Source: JAWLHA01 sp041690535 (GTDB lineage Bacteria; Pseudomonadota; Gammaproteobacteria; Thiohalomonadales; Thiohalomonadaceae). From it: a DNA stretch of 62,046 nucleotides. Shown piece after piece: positions 1-7,473 of this stretch. Where the stretch lies: the NCBI GenBank assembly GCA_041690535.1, contig JAWLHA010000022.1, positions 1 to 62,046 of the forward strand. The letters are read 5' to 3'. The position numbers were made by a program, and so were the translations under genes. The notes under the pieces were generated by a model, which saw nothing but the letters and a program-made list of their open reading frames with translations, did no database searches and was not told where the DNA came from. Each line of letters begins with the position of its first letter. Position 1 is the stretch's first letter.

Positions 1-1545
1 GTCCACAAGCCCGAGAAGTGGGGAGATGACCTCTCCTCCTTCCGCCATACCGTGGTCGAGACCAACACCATGCTGAAGTCCATCCAGGGGCTGGAAACGG
101 GGGTGGCAGGTCTCGGCATCCGCGGGGTCGTCCCGGTTTTCTGGCAGGGAAAACACCATGGGTCGGTGGAGACCGGCATGTCGTTCGGCCAGCCCTTCTT
201 TGACGAATTCAAGACCCGTTACGGGGTGGACGTCTCCCTCTTCCTCTCCGAAGAGGGGGGATTCAAGACCTTCGCCACCACCCTGAAGGGCGACCGACTC
301 ACTCCCGGCGAGATGCGCACCGCACTCGAGGGCAAGCCCGTGGTCCGTGACGGCGCCGTGAACGGCACGCCCATCGCCCTCTATGCCAATGCGGTCAGGG
401 ATTATTCGGGCAAACCAATTGGGATCATCGAACTGGTGATGGACCGCAGTCACTACGCCGCATCCATCGCCGAGGCCCGCAACACCACTCTCGTCATCGG
501 TGCCGCCGCCCTCGTCCTGGGCCTGTTGCTCACGGCAGTGCTGTCGCGGGGCATCACCTTGCCCATCAAACTCACCGCCAAGGGCATGTGCGACATCGCC
601 GAGGGCGAGGGCGATCTCACCCATCGCCTGGACACCTCCGGGCGAGACGAGCTCACCGACCTGGCCAGGGCGTTCAACCAGTTCGTCAGCAAAATCCAGG
701 ACATCATCAAGCAGGTCGCCGGGGCCACCGCCCGGCTACACGAAGGCATCAACCGCATGGCCAGCATCACGGAGGAGACCAACCGCGGCGTGAAGCAACA
801 ACAGTCCGAGACCGACCAGGTGGCCACCGCGGTCAACGAGATGGCAGCGACGGTTCAGGAAGTCTCCCGCAGCGCGACCCAGGCCGCCGAGGCCGCAGCG
901 ACCGCCGATCAGCAATCCAACCAGGGCCGGAACGTGGTGCGCAAGACCATCGATGTGATCACCGGTCTGGCCCGGGAGGTGGAGAAGGCCGCCGAAGCGA
1001 TGCAGCGGCTCGAGGGTGACAGCAAGAACATCGGCAGCGTGCTCGACGTGATCCGGGGGATCGCCGAGCAGACCAACCTCCTGGCCCTCAATGCCGCCAT
1101 CGAGGCGGCCCGTGCCGGCGAGCATGGCCGCGGATTCGCCGTAGTTGCCGACGAGGTGCGCACCCTGGCCCAGCGGACCCAGCAGTCCACCCAGGAGATC
1201 GAGGAGATGATCGGCAACCTCCAGTCCGCGGCGATGAAGACCGCCAGCATGATGGAGGAAGGCCGGGCCCGGGCCCAGGAGACGGTCGGACAGGCCACCA
1301 ACGCCGGTGATGCGCTGGAATCCATCGCCAATGCGGTGGCGATCATCACCGACATGAACAGCCAGATCGCCAGCGCGGCCGAAGAGCAGAGCGCCGTCGC
1401 CGAGGAGATCAATCGCAACGTCTCCAACATCAGCCAAATCGCTGAGCTCTCCACCGAAGGCGCCCACCAGATCGCCGCTGCCAGCGGTGACTTGCGCAGG
1501 CTGGCCGAAGAGCTGGATGGGTTGGTGGGACGGTTCAAGGTGTAG
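1..1545 (+). CDS. Methyl-accepting chemotaxis protein, 5' end missing
   Basis: The reading frame is open from the first base, so the N-terminus lies outside the window. What remains is the end of a periplasmic Cache-type sensor domain, one membrane segment around LVIGAAALVLGLLLTAVLS, a HAMP linker, and a long coiled-coil signalling domain. That domain carries the hairpin tip EQTNLLALNAAIEAARAGEH, the family signature that contacts CheA and CheW. There is no C-terminal NWETF-like CheR tether. The protein would sit in the inner membrane and link a periplasmic ligand to flagellar or pilus control. No chemotaxis genes are adjacent in the window, so it looks like a stand-alone receptor. The ligand cannot be read from the sequence. 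Confidence 0.95.
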   Translation, partial: VHKPEKWGDDLSSFRHTVVETNTMLKSIQGLETGVAGLGIRGVVPVFWQGKHHGSVETGMSFGQPFFDEFKTRYGVDVSLFLSEEGGFKTFATTLKGDRLTPGEMRTALEGKPVVRDGAVNGTPIALYANAVRDYSGKPIGIIELVMDRSHYAASIAEARNTTLVIGAAALVLGLLLTAVLSRGITLPIKLTAKGMCDIAEGEGDLTHRLDTSGRDELTDLARAFNQFVSKIQDIIKQVAGATARLHEGINRMASITEETNRGVKQQQSETDQVATAVNEMAATVQEVSRSATQAAEAAATADQQSNQGRNVVRKTIDVITGLAREVEKAAEAMQRLEGDSKNIGSVLDVIRGIAEQTNLLALNAAIEAARAGEHGRGFAVVADEVRTLAQRTQQSTQEIEEMIGNLQSAAMKTASMMEEGRARAQETVGQATNAGDALESIANAVAIITDMNSQIASAAEEQSAVAEEINRNVSNISQIAELSTEGAHQIAAASGDLRRLAEELDGLVGRFKV

Positions 1546-1693
1546 GCGATTTGGGTCAACGCCTGGTTGAGGGCGCCGCCACCGGGGACAACCGCGAAGC
1601 GGCCGCGCCCCCCCGGCGGGCCCTCCTCACTGGGCATAAGCACCTGTCGGCCCAACTTACGTCGTTTCTCCGGCTGATTGCGTTTGCCTGCCG

Positions 1694-1885
1694 GTGATTC
1701 GGCCGCTCCACACCGGCCAAATCCGGACGGAATTGGCTGGAACTGGCCTGGCGATCGGCCGCTACGATCAGATGATTGCAGGACACGCCCGCTCTCGGGG
1801 CTTAATCGTGGTGACGAACAACCACCGTGGATTTGAGCGAGTGCACGGGCTGCGCATCGAAAAGCGGGTCGAACCGGTCACTTAA
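1694..1885 (+). pseudogene. VapC-type PIN domain toxin, C-terminal remnant
   Basis: The frame encodes only the last third of a PIN-domain RNase of the VapC class: the helix with the third acidic residue (GRYDQMIAGHA), the strand LIVVTNN and the tail FERVHGLRIE. The N-terminal half, with the first catalytic Asp and Glu, is missing, so the product cannot be an active toxin. No antitoxin gene precedes it. Its 3' end runs directly into the truncated end of the opposite-strand nucleotidyltransferase gene, so a deletion or recombination joined two decayed toxin genes here. The 148 bases between the chemotaxis gene and this remnant hold nothing I recognise. Confidence 0.7.
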
Positions 1886-2284
1886 CGAGAGTACCGGCAC
1901 CGGGGACCACTCGGGCTCTTCCGGCGGATCGAGGCAGATGCGCGCCTCAGCAATCACCTCCAGCTTCAGGATCTCCTCGAAGCCGTTGACCCGTACCGGA
2001 AGGCGAATGTCATACTGGTCCGTCTTGGCCTCCCGCGGAAGCGTAATACACTCCAGATCGCTAAACAGGGCCGCGGTCCCCCGCTCCATCAGCCCAGTAC
2101 GCAGAAGCCGATAGCCGGGTCCCACATTACAGACGAAGTCGATATCTTTCGACCAGCGGTACTCGCCGTGATGCAGGGTTATCAAAGTGCCGCCGCCAAA
2201 GTAGGCGCCCGAACGGGCAAACAGCCCCGCGTTCAGACTGCGCAGGACGGTGTGGATGAGCTTGTGGTGCGGATGGTCAAACAC
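1802..2284 (-). pseudogene. AbiEii-like nucleotidyltransferase, 3' truncated
   Basis: This 160-residue frame starts with GTG and carries the nucleotidyltransferase signature GGGTLITLHHGEYRWSKDID, as in the AbiEii/AbiGii toxin family, which transfers nucleotides to tRNA ends. After SLSDR, where family members continue with an Asn/Asp-rich C-terminal half, the last 23 residues are only the antisense of the adjacent PIN remnant. The gene therefore appears cut off and is probably inactive. It overlaps the preceding 71-residue gene by 8 bases, which suggests translational coupling of a former two-gene unit. Whether the shortened protein is still made is unknown. Confidence 0.65.
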
Positions 2285-2492
2285 GAATCCATGAACCGAA
2301 GGCCTGTGCCAGGCGGCCTACGTACACCCGCTCTTCGGCACTCAGCTCGCCCAGCACATTCAGGTACTGCCAGCCGCGCTCGTATCGGTCGAGCGCCTGC
2401 TCAGGGCTTAATCGGCGCACATCACCACCCTGCCAGCAAATGGCCTGGAGAAAAGGAAGCTGCTCCGGAGCTTGGACGTCCTGCGAGTTCAT
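2277..2492 (-). CDS. Small protein upstream of AbiEii-like gene
   Basis: A 71-residue acidic protein that begins MNSQDVQAPEQLPFLQAICW and ends in a Trp-rich tail. Its stop codon overlaps the GTG start of the nucleotidyltransferase gene, as in toxin-antitoxin pairs where the small upstream gene is the partner or antitoxin. I see no helix-turn-helix or ribbon-helix-helix motif and do not recognise a named family. The pairing is inferred from position only. If the downstream gene is dead, this one is probably also a relic, although its own frame is intact. Confidence 0.55.
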   Translation of the reverse strand: MNSQDVQAPEQLPFLQAICWQGGDVRRLSPEQALDRYERGWQYLNVLGELSAEERVYVGRLAQAFGSWIRV

Positions 2493-2684
2493 GGAACCAA
2501 TTCAGAAACCTCGTGATGCGATTAGTTTAGCGGCGCCTTCGTTTCCCCGCAAAGCTCCTGCCGAGCCTGAGCACCGAACGGGTTACGGAGTAGCCAGTGG
2601 TAAGCCATAGATATCGCGCACGCCGTGAGTACATCCTTGTCCACGGCCGCATCCCGTCGCTTCTCCAGCATGTCGCGTTTGCCG

Positions 2685-2713
2685 GTGTGGAATGTGAGAC
2701 TTTACCCCACCAC
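2685..2713 (+). repeat. Junction repeat J1, copy 1
   Basis: Contains TGTGGAATGTGAGACTTTAC followed by CCCACCAC, a variant of a sequence that recurs in the same orientation at 3498, 3602, 4102 and 5971. It lies in the 324-base gap between the AbiEii remnant and VapC, where I see no gene. Confidence 0.7.
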
Positions 2714-2816
2714 TCGTTCACCCACTCGTTCATGAGTTTGGTGATCATTGGCGAGACTGCCACCAAAGTGATGGAGATGTTGCGTTGAGCTGAGTCGCCA
2801 GGCGTCACATCGTCCC

Positions 2817-3185
2817 CTACTCGGGCGAGTACGCCATCGTCAATTCCTCGGCCACCCCACGCAGCCTCTTGTCACGCGTCCAAAGTCGCGACGAACCTTG
2901 CAGAGCCACGGCGGCCAGCAAGTGAGTATCGACGTAGCCGATTCCGCGGCCCATCAGTGCCTGCTGCTCAATGAAAAAGAGAACCTCCTCGTCGCGCGCC
3001 ACGGTGGCCTGGGGCAGGTCCTTAAGCAGAGCGAGCACCTCCGCCCGATTGCGCAGATTCCCGCAAGCCAGCTCTCCCAACACGAACGGGTGCATCATCA
3101 CCCGGCAACTGTTCAGCAGTCCCGTCAGGATTTCATCGCCGACGCGGAGATGATCCTCCCAGATTGACGTGTCGACCAGAATCAT
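2817..3185 (-). CDS. vapC: VapC toxin, PIN-domain ribonuclease
   Basis: A complete 122-residue PIN-domain protein. The first acidic residue is in MILVDTSIWEDHL, the conserved Glu in HPFVLGELACG, and the later Asp residues in GRGIGYVDTHLLAA and LWTRDKRL. VapC toxins are Mg-dependent RNases that cut tRNA or rRNA when freed from antitoxin. The start overlaps the end of vapB by four bases (ATGA), the usual coupling in this family. The length matches functional VapC proteins and all catalytic positions are present, so it should be active. Confidence 0.9.
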   Translation of the reverse strand: MILVDTSIWEDHLRVGDEILTGLLNSCRVMMHPFVLGELACGNLRNRAEVLALLKDLPQATVARDEEVLFFIEQQALMGRGIGYVDTHLLAAVALQGSSRLWTRDKRLRGVAEELTMAYSPE

Positions 3186-3379
3186 TCTGCTTCAGGGCGA
3201 CGCCGGGCGATCGGCTCCAGTTGCGGTTCGCTACCCCCCAGCCGAGCCAGCCGGCGGGCGCTTTCGCGCTCAATCAAGGCCCGCAACCCCTCGCGCACCA
3301 GAACGGCCTTTTCGGTGACCCCGCAAATGCGCTGGGCCTCCGCCAACAGCTGGTCGTCAATGTTCAAAGTCGTTCGCAT
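3182..3379 (-). CDS. vapB: VapB antitoxin
   Basis: A 65-residue protein beginning MRTTLNIDDQLLAEAQRICG, the ribbon-helix-helix DNA-binding start of the VapB family. An Arg/Glu-rich C-terminal half would wrap around the VapC toxin. It is the first gene of a two-gene operon and overlaps vapC by four bases. VapB-VapC complexes normally repress their own promoter, and an AT-rich repeat lies just upstream at 3400-3429. Length and gene order are standard. Confidence 0.88.
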   Translation of the reverse strand: MRTTLNIDDQLLAEAQRICGVTEKAVLVREGLRALIERESARRLARLGGSEPQLEPIARRRPEAE

Positions 3380-3399
3380 GGTCTTCGCCCTTCGCTACC

Positions 3400-3429
3400 T
3401 GATACATCCAAATAGATACATATACATCA
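3400..3429 (-). promoter_or_regulatory. AT-rich promoter/operator of vapBC
   Basis: Three spaced GATACAT-like words form an imperfect dyad (TGATACAT ... ATACATCA) about 20-50 bases upstream of the vapB start. The stretch is much more AT-rich than its surroundings and contains TATATGTAT on the coding strand. It is a plausible autoregulatory site; assignment is by position only. Confidence 0.4.
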
Positions 3430-3497
3430 CAAGATGTCGAATGTCGTGCCTGCAACAATCACGCATGTGCCCGAACTTAGTACCACGCACGATCCCG

Positions 3498-3530
3498 TGT
3501 TGGAATGTGTGACTTGACCCCACCACTCAC
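3498..3530 (+). repeat. Junction repeat J1, copy 2
   Basis: TGTTGGAATGTGTGACTTGA followed by CCCCACCACTCAC. It lies in the 332-base stretch upstream of vapBC, which holds only such repeats and low-complexity CCACTCA tracts. Confidence 0.75.
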
Positions 3531-3601
3531 ACTCATGACCCCACCACTCACCACCACTCACTACCCGGGGTTCTACCGTTGTATGTACCCGCCACGGGTC
3601 A

Positions 3602-3660
3602 ATGTTGGAATGTGAGACTTGACCCCAATCTTGCCCCTGAGACTTGACCCCAATCTTGCC
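3602..3660 (+). repeat. Junction repeat J1, copy 3, with internal tandem
   Basis: ATGTTGGAATGTGAGACTTG followed by ACCCCAATCTTGCCC. The unit GAGACTTGACCCCAATCTTG then recurs, and shorter ACCCCAATCTTGCCC copies continue to 3710. The following PIN gene remnant begins exactly where the repeat ends. Confidence 0.75.
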
Positions 3661-3711
3661 CCCTGTCTTGCCCTGTGACCCCAATCTTGCCCATGACCCC
3701 AATCTTGCCCG

Positions 3712-3986
3712 CGTCCGCAGACCTTCGCCCAGCTCTCAGCACCGGAGGTGGTAATCGAACGGGTGCGCTACCTGGAGGAACGCTTTCAGGTAGCGGACGA
3801 TACCGCCGCCGTCACCGATCAGCTCGTCAGACTGATGGGGGATTTCCAGATCGGTGGCAAGCAAGTGCATGACACCAACATCGTTGCCACCATGCGGCCT
3901 ATGGCATTCCGGCGCTGCTCACGCACAACACCAAGGACTTCGAACGGTTTGGAAGGGTAATCAAAACCGAGGGCTTGGGGATGTAA
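3712..3986 (+). pseudogene. PIN-domain toxin remnant, truncated and frameshifted
   Basis: In frame from 3712 the sequence reads as the C-terminal half of a PIN nuclease, ending QIGGKQVHDTNIVATM, with the third acidic residue in VHDTNIVA. About position 3893 the homology jumps to another frame, which gives AYGIPALLTHNTKDFERFGR and a stop at 3984. Restoring one base (ATGCTGGCC instead of ATGCGGCC) joins the two parts. The 5' half is absent and replaced by repeat J1. This is a dead toxin gene. Confidence 0.75.
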
Positions 3987-4101
3987 ATAGATACCATAAC
4001 ACGGGGGTAGGTAGGACCGAGCTCGGTGCAAGCAGGCAAGGCCACGCTGAGAGGGCGTGTAACCTTGCGGTCTACCGCCATTTTCCGGACCACGGCGGGC
4101 C

Positions 4102-4128
4102 AATGTTGGAATGTGAGACCCCACCCCA
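4102..4128 (+). repeat. Junction repeat J1, copy 4
   Basis: AATGTTGGAATGTGAGACCC followed by CACCCCA, in the same orientation as the other copies. It lies between the PIN remnant and the HTH-nucleotidyltransferase gene. Confidence 0.75.
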
Positions 4129-4162
4129 TGCTTGCCGGGGCGGAATCAACCCACATGTGTGT

Positions 4163-4195
4163 TATCAGAGGTCAGAAAAGTTACTACGACCCCAT
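4163..4195 (+). repeat. Junction repeat J2, copy 1
   Basis: CAGAAAAGTTACTACGACCC followed by CATTTACCCCC. The same sequence recurs at 6731-6761, exactly at the break point of the IS91-type transposase. It is followed by a run of CCCATT-like words. Confidence 0.75.
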
Positions 4196-4240
4196 TTACC
4201 CCCATTACCCCATTCACCCCCCCATTTATCCCCTTGAAAC

Positions 4241-4269
4241 ATACCCAAATTGGGTATTAGCATACCCAA
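4241..4269 (+). promoter_or_regulatory. Palindromic operator ahead of HTH-nucleotidyltransferase gene
   Basis: ATACCCAAATTGGGTAT is a palindrome with 8-base arms around one central base. A further half-site, ATACCCAA, follows at 4262-4269, ending one base before the ATG at 4271. Its position over the start region and the HTH domain of the downstream protein suggest autorepression. Confidence 0.65.
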
Positions 4270-4270
4270 C

Positions 4271-4924
4271 ATGGGCACAAAGCGCACAGACACCTCCGGG
4301 AATTCCTCGACGTCCCGGTCCGCAGCCGGTCGGGCGAGCTTGGCGGACGCACTCTTCTCGGCGACCCAGCAGCGGGTTTTGGCGCTGCTGTTCGGTCAAG
4401 CTGATCGGAGCTTTTTCACCAACGAACTAATTGGCATGGTGGGTTCGGGATCGGGTGCCGTGCAGCGCGAGCTGCGCCGGCTGGTGGAGAGTGGGCTGGT
4501 GACGGTCTCGCGCGTAGGCAACCAGAAGCACTATCAGGCCAACCCGGAGGCCCCCATCTTCGAGGAGCTTCGCGGTATCGTGGTCAAGACCCTCGGACCC
4601 GCCGAAGTGGTACGAACGGCATTGGCGCCGCTTACGGACCGGATATGTTTGGCACTGGTATACGGGTCGGTAGCCAAACGCAGCGACACGGCGACCAGCG
4701 ATATCGACCTCCTGATCGTCTCCGATCAACTGACGCTGGAGGCGCTGTACGAGGCAATGGCGCCCGCGGAGCGGGAGCTTGGCCGGCCGGTGAACCCCAC
4801 CCTCTACACCGAGGCGGAATTCCGGAAGCGCCGACAGAACGGGAGCCCATTTCTCGCCAAGGTCCTGGCCGGCGAATACATCTGGCTAATAGGGAATGAC
4901 CATGACCTTGAAACCCTTGGATAA
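4271..4924 (+). CDS. Winged-helix/nucleotidyltransferase (MNT-type) protein
   Basis: The 217-residue protein has an N-terminal winged helix-turn-helix (about residues 25-95), followed by a minimal nucleotidyltransferase domain with GSVAKRSDTATSDIDLLIVS, the GSxxxGxxxxxSDxDL-type catalytic signature. Such proteins pair with HEPN ribonucleases; the nucleotidyltransferase can act as antitoxin by modifying the HEPN partner (type VII), and the HTH probably represses the operon. An in-frame TTG at 4250 lies inside the palindromic operator, so the ATG at 4271 is preferred. It overlaps the next gene by 29 bases. The catalytic Asp residues look intact. Confidence 0.8.
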   Translation: MGTKRTDTSGNSSTSRSAAGRASLADALFSATQQRVLALLFGQADRSFFTNELIGMVGSGSGAVQRELRRLVESGLVTVSRVGNQKHYQANPEAPIFEELRGIVVKTLGPAEVVRTALAPLTDRICLALVYGSVAKRSDTATSDIDLLIVSDQLTLEALYEAMAPAERELGRPVNPTLYTEAEFRKRRQNGSPFLAKVLAGEYIWLIGNDHDLETLG

Positions 4925-5327
4925 CCTCCTCGGCAGGGGGCTCAAGCCCGAGTCGCCGAATCAGGCGGAATTCGACGGACTGGTCCGTTCCGGAACGGTA
5001 CGGCTTAAGGACGCCGAAAATCCCTCGCTCGGGCTCGAAAGCCGGTTCGACCTCGCCTACAACGCCGCCCATGCCCTGTCGCTCGCAGCCTTGCGCTGGC
5101 ACGGTTACCGGTCCGACAACCGTTATCTCGTATTCCAAACCCTACCCCACACCATCGACCTGCCACCGGCCCAGTGGCGGGTGCTCGACCAAGCACATAG
5201 AAAGCGCAATCTGGCCGAGTACGAAGGCGACATGGATGTGGACGAGGCATCGGTCGATGCCCTGATCCGCATGGCGAAACTGGTATACGAGCACTTGGCA
5301 GCGCTGGGACCTGTCACGAAGCGGTAA
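4896..5327 (+). CDS. HEPN-like protein paired with MNT
   Basis: A 143-residue, mostly helical protein. SRFDLAYNAAHALSLAALRW fits the first HEPN helices, and AHRKRNLAEYEGD carries an Arg-rich motif ending in Tyr where classical HEPN RNases have RX4-6H. The overlap with the nucleotidyltransferase gene supports a coupled HEPN/MNT pair. A second ATG at 4902 has an AGGG seven bases upstream and may be the true start. The atypical motif leaves open whether this is an active RNase. Nothing recognisable lies between it and 5561. Confidence 0.7.
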   Translation: MTMTLKPLDNLLGRGLKPESPNQAEFDGLVRSGTVRLKDAENPSLGLESRFDLAYNAAHALSLAALRWHGYRSDNRYLVFQTLPHTIDLPPAQWRVLDQAHRKRNLAEYEGDMDVDEASVDALIRMAKLVYEHLAALGPVTKR

Positions 5328-5560
5328 CCGCCGCTTCTGAATACACGTTGGGGAAGACGGCCGGGTCGAAGGCGAGTTAGCGGCCGAGGACATTTTTACT
5401 GGAGCCAAGCAGGATACCCACGCTAAGGAGTTGCCACTTCGCCTCCTCTCCTTGGCTTGGGTGTCCATGTAGTCCCCACCGCTGTGTGCGACGCGCCTTC
5501 CTGTGCGGCAAGGTTGCCAGATCTGACAACGCAGTTAGGGGTAGGGTTAGAAGCCAAGTG

Positions 5561-5728
5561 ATGCAATTTAAGACCCCTCTGTCGCTGTTCAGCGGCGAAG
5601 TGGATGCATGCCACTGCTTCATGAACAGCGGGCCAGTGCCGGAGCTGGTCTTTGAACGGCACGGCGACACACTCAATATCGTCCACCCGAATCACTACCA
5701 ACACCTACTCAGCGGGGCTACACCATGA
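5561..5728 (+). CDS. Small hypothetical protein, first of a coupled pair
   Basis: A 55-residue frame starting MQFKTPLSLFSGEVDACHC and ending in a NIVHPNHYQHLLSG-type tail. Its stop overlaps the start of the next small gene (ATGA), so the two form a tight unit. The frame is open further upstream, but the ATG at 5561 gives the most protein-like start. I do not recognise the family. Location among toxin-antitoxin pairs and the coupling suggest such a role, without direct evidence. Confidence 0.4.
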   Translation: MQFKTPLSLFSGEVDACHCFMNSGPVPELVFERHGDTLNIVHPNHYQHLLSGATP

Positions 5729-5928
5729 CTGTTACCTCCCTCCCCCCTCGCACCGAGGCACGTGCGATGCTCAAGGCGTTACAGGATGCGGTAAGGAAAA
5801 ACCTGGAACGCAAGCGGTGCCTCGGGCGATACGCGGTGATCTGGCAGGATGGCAAACCCGTGCGGCTGGGCGACGATTCCCCAAGGCGCGGTAATGATCG
5901 CGGGAAAAGACGACGGAGAGCTAATTAA
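5725..5928 (+). CDS. Small hypothetical protein, second of a coupled pair
   Basis: A 67-residue basic protein. The central part, MLKALQDAVRKNLERKRCLG followed by YAVIWQDGKPVRLGDD, reads like a conserved short fold with a helix and a beta hairpin. The Arg/Lys-rich last 15 residues look unlike this core and may come from a frameshift near the end. It overlaps the previous gene by four bases. Function is unknown. It may be an antitoxin-like partner, judged only from size, coupling and context. Confidence 0.4.
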   Translation: MTVTSLPPRTEARAMLKALQDAVRKNLERKRCLGRYAVIWQDGKPVRLGDDSPRRGNDRGKRRRRAN

Positions 5929-5970
5929 TCCCTCCATCCTCTCGTCCCCCTTTTCCCAAGCCCCCCGACC

Positions 5971-5998
5971 TGTTGGAATGTGAGACCCCACCTCACCC
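5971..5998 (+). repeat. Junction repeat J1, copy 5
   Basis: TGTTGGAATGTGAGACCCCA followed by CCTCACCC. This is the last copy of the series, lying between the small-gene pair and the second vapBC operon. Confidence 0.75.
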
Positions 5999-6049
5999 CT
6001 CATGCGCCAACCCACGGGAGATCGGGGGGACATCCATCGAATGGCCAGG

Positions 6050-6457
6050 CTAAGGAGGGTCAGATACCCAGTTCTCCACCCTGAGTCCTTCGACCCGCTG
6101 GAACTCCCTGCCGTTGTTGGTGACCAGGGGGACCTCCAGGGCGAGGGCATGGGCAGCAATCAGAGTATCCAACGCGCCGATGGGTGTCCCGGCGCGTTCC
6201 AGGGCGCTGTGCAGCGCGCCATACTTCCATACGGCATCGGGGCCGAACGGCACAATCTCCAGAGGCGCAAGGAACTTTTCCAGCGCCATGCGGTTGCGTG
6301 CCGAACCGCTCTTGTCCACACCGAACGCCAGTTCCGCGGCAGTGATGCTGGAAACACCAATGTCACCGACCCTGTACTGCCGAAAACGCCCGACGACCTC
6401 TTGCGGTCGCTCGTTGATGATGTAAATGCAGATGTTCGTGTCGAGCAGGTATTTCAT
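6050..6457 (-). CDS. vapC: VapC toxin, PIN-domain ribonuclease
   Basis: A 135-residue PIN protein starting MKYLLDTNICIYIINERP, with the conserved Glu in ITAAELAFG, the third acidic position in GALDTLIAAHALA and the motif VTNNGREFQRV. All catalytic positions of the VapC family are present. The chosen start overlaps the vapB stop by four bases (ATGA); the frame is open further upstream, but that part is antisense to vapB. It belongs to the FitB/VapC-like subgroup that cleaves tRNA or rRNA. It is unlike the VapC at 2817, so the two are separate acquisitions. Confidence 0.9.
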   Translation of the reverse strand: MKYLLDTNICIYIINERPQEVVGRFRQYRVGDIGVSSITAAELAFGVDKSGSARNRMALEKFLAPLEIVPFGPDAVWKYGALHSALERAGTPIGALDTLIAAHALALEVPLVTNNGREFQRVEGLRVENWVSDPP

Positions 6458-6687
6458 TCGGGCCAGTCGCCCCGCGCTTGCTGCGGCGGCTGTTGGCGAT
6501 TGATGTGAAAACCGGGCTCGAACTCGGCCAATGCCTCTTCCATCAGCTGCCACGCATCCTCTTGCGGAAGCAACAAGACCCCTTTTCCGAAATGCTTGAC
6601 AAAAACCTCCTTGCCCGGCATCCGGTATTCCTTGGGCAGTCGAACCGCCTGACTGCGGCCGGAGGTAAACAACTTTGCGGTTTCCAT
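6454..6687 (-). CDS. vapB: VapB antitoxin, AbrB/SpoVT type
   Basis: A 77-residue protein starting METAKLFTSGRSQAVRLPKE, the swapped-hairpin AbrB-type DNA-binding domain typical of one VapB class. The C-terminal segment would bind the toxin. It is the first gene of the operon and overlaps vapC by four bases. The upstream region on this strand runs directly into the truncated transposase gene, so the native promoter may be short or partly replaced by element DNA. Confidence 0.88.
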   Translation of the reverse strand: METAKLFTSGRSQAVRLPKEYRMPGKEVFVKHFGKGVLLLPQEDAWQLMEEALAEFEPGFHINRQQPPQQARGDWPE

Positions 6688-6730
6688 AATGGTGAGCGAG
6701 GTACAGTAATGCTCCAGCCCACCGCCACCA

Positions 6731-6761
6731 GGGCCAGAAAAGTTACTACGACCCCATTTAT
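6731..6761 (+). repeat. Junction repeat J2, copy 2
   Basis: CCAGAAAAGTTACTACGACC followed by CCATTTATCCC, matching 4163-4195. The IS91-type transposase frame loses family similarity exactly at the edge of this repeat. Confidence 0.75.
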
Positions 6762-7463
6762 CCCCAGGCGCTGGAAATCCTCCGGTGCCATTCCCCTGGA
6801 AGGCGGCCTGTCCGGTGCGAACTCCCCGCCCTGCCATGCCGCCTCCAGCGCCTCCAGGTACTTGCCCCGAAACACCCGCGAGAGCACCCGCACCGGGAAC
6901 AGGAAGTGGGGCTTGGCCGAGCGCCACTGCCCCTGCGCCAATCCGCCACCGCTCACGATGCAATGCAGGTGGATGTGTTGGTCCAGCCGCTGGCCCCAGG
7001 TGTGCAGCACCGCGGTGACGCCCACCTCCGCCCCCAGCCAGCGGGGGTTGCGGCCCACCTCCAGCAACGTCTGGGCGGCGCACTGAAACAGCAGGCCGTA
7101 GACCAGTCGCGGTTGCCACTGCGCCAGCAGGTTGAGCCCATGCGGCAGAGTGAACACCACATGGAAGTACTCCACCGGCAGCAACTCGGCCTGGCGCTGC
7201 CGGACCCACTGCTCCTTGGCCCGGCTCTGGCACTTGGGACAGTGCCGGTTACGGCAGGAGTGGTAGTGACGCACCTCGCTCCCGCAGTGCTCACACCGCA
7301 CCACCTGCCCGCCCAGCTCCGAGGTGCGGCAGGCGCCGATCGCCCGCAGCGCCTTCTCCTGCTCGGCGCACAGGCGGTGGGCGGCCCGGTACGCCGGGCC
7401 AATGGACCGGACGATCTCCGCCAACTCAATGCCGACGGTCGTCCCGCGGGGCGGACGGCACAT
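6762..7463 (-). pseudogene. IS91-family transposase, C-terminal truncated
   Basis: The frame begins with the N-terminal zinc-binding part (CEHCGSEVRHYHSCRNRHCP) and reaches the HUH motif region QHIHLHCIVSGGG of IS91/ISCR rolling-circle transposases. Family members run to about 380-400 residues, with the catalytic Tyr region near the C-terminus. Here similarity stops after about 234 residues (MAPEDFQRLG) at junction repeat J2. The nicking Tyr domain is gone, so the enzyme should be inactive. It lies just downstream of the element's own tyrosine recombinase on the same strand. Confidence 0.85.
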
Positions 7464-7473
7464 CGCCGCGGCG

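Noticed and set aside
2527..2808. A 93-codon frame between the AbiEii remnant and VapC
   Set aside because: It runs through junction repeat J1, has no ribosome site and no protein-like composition.
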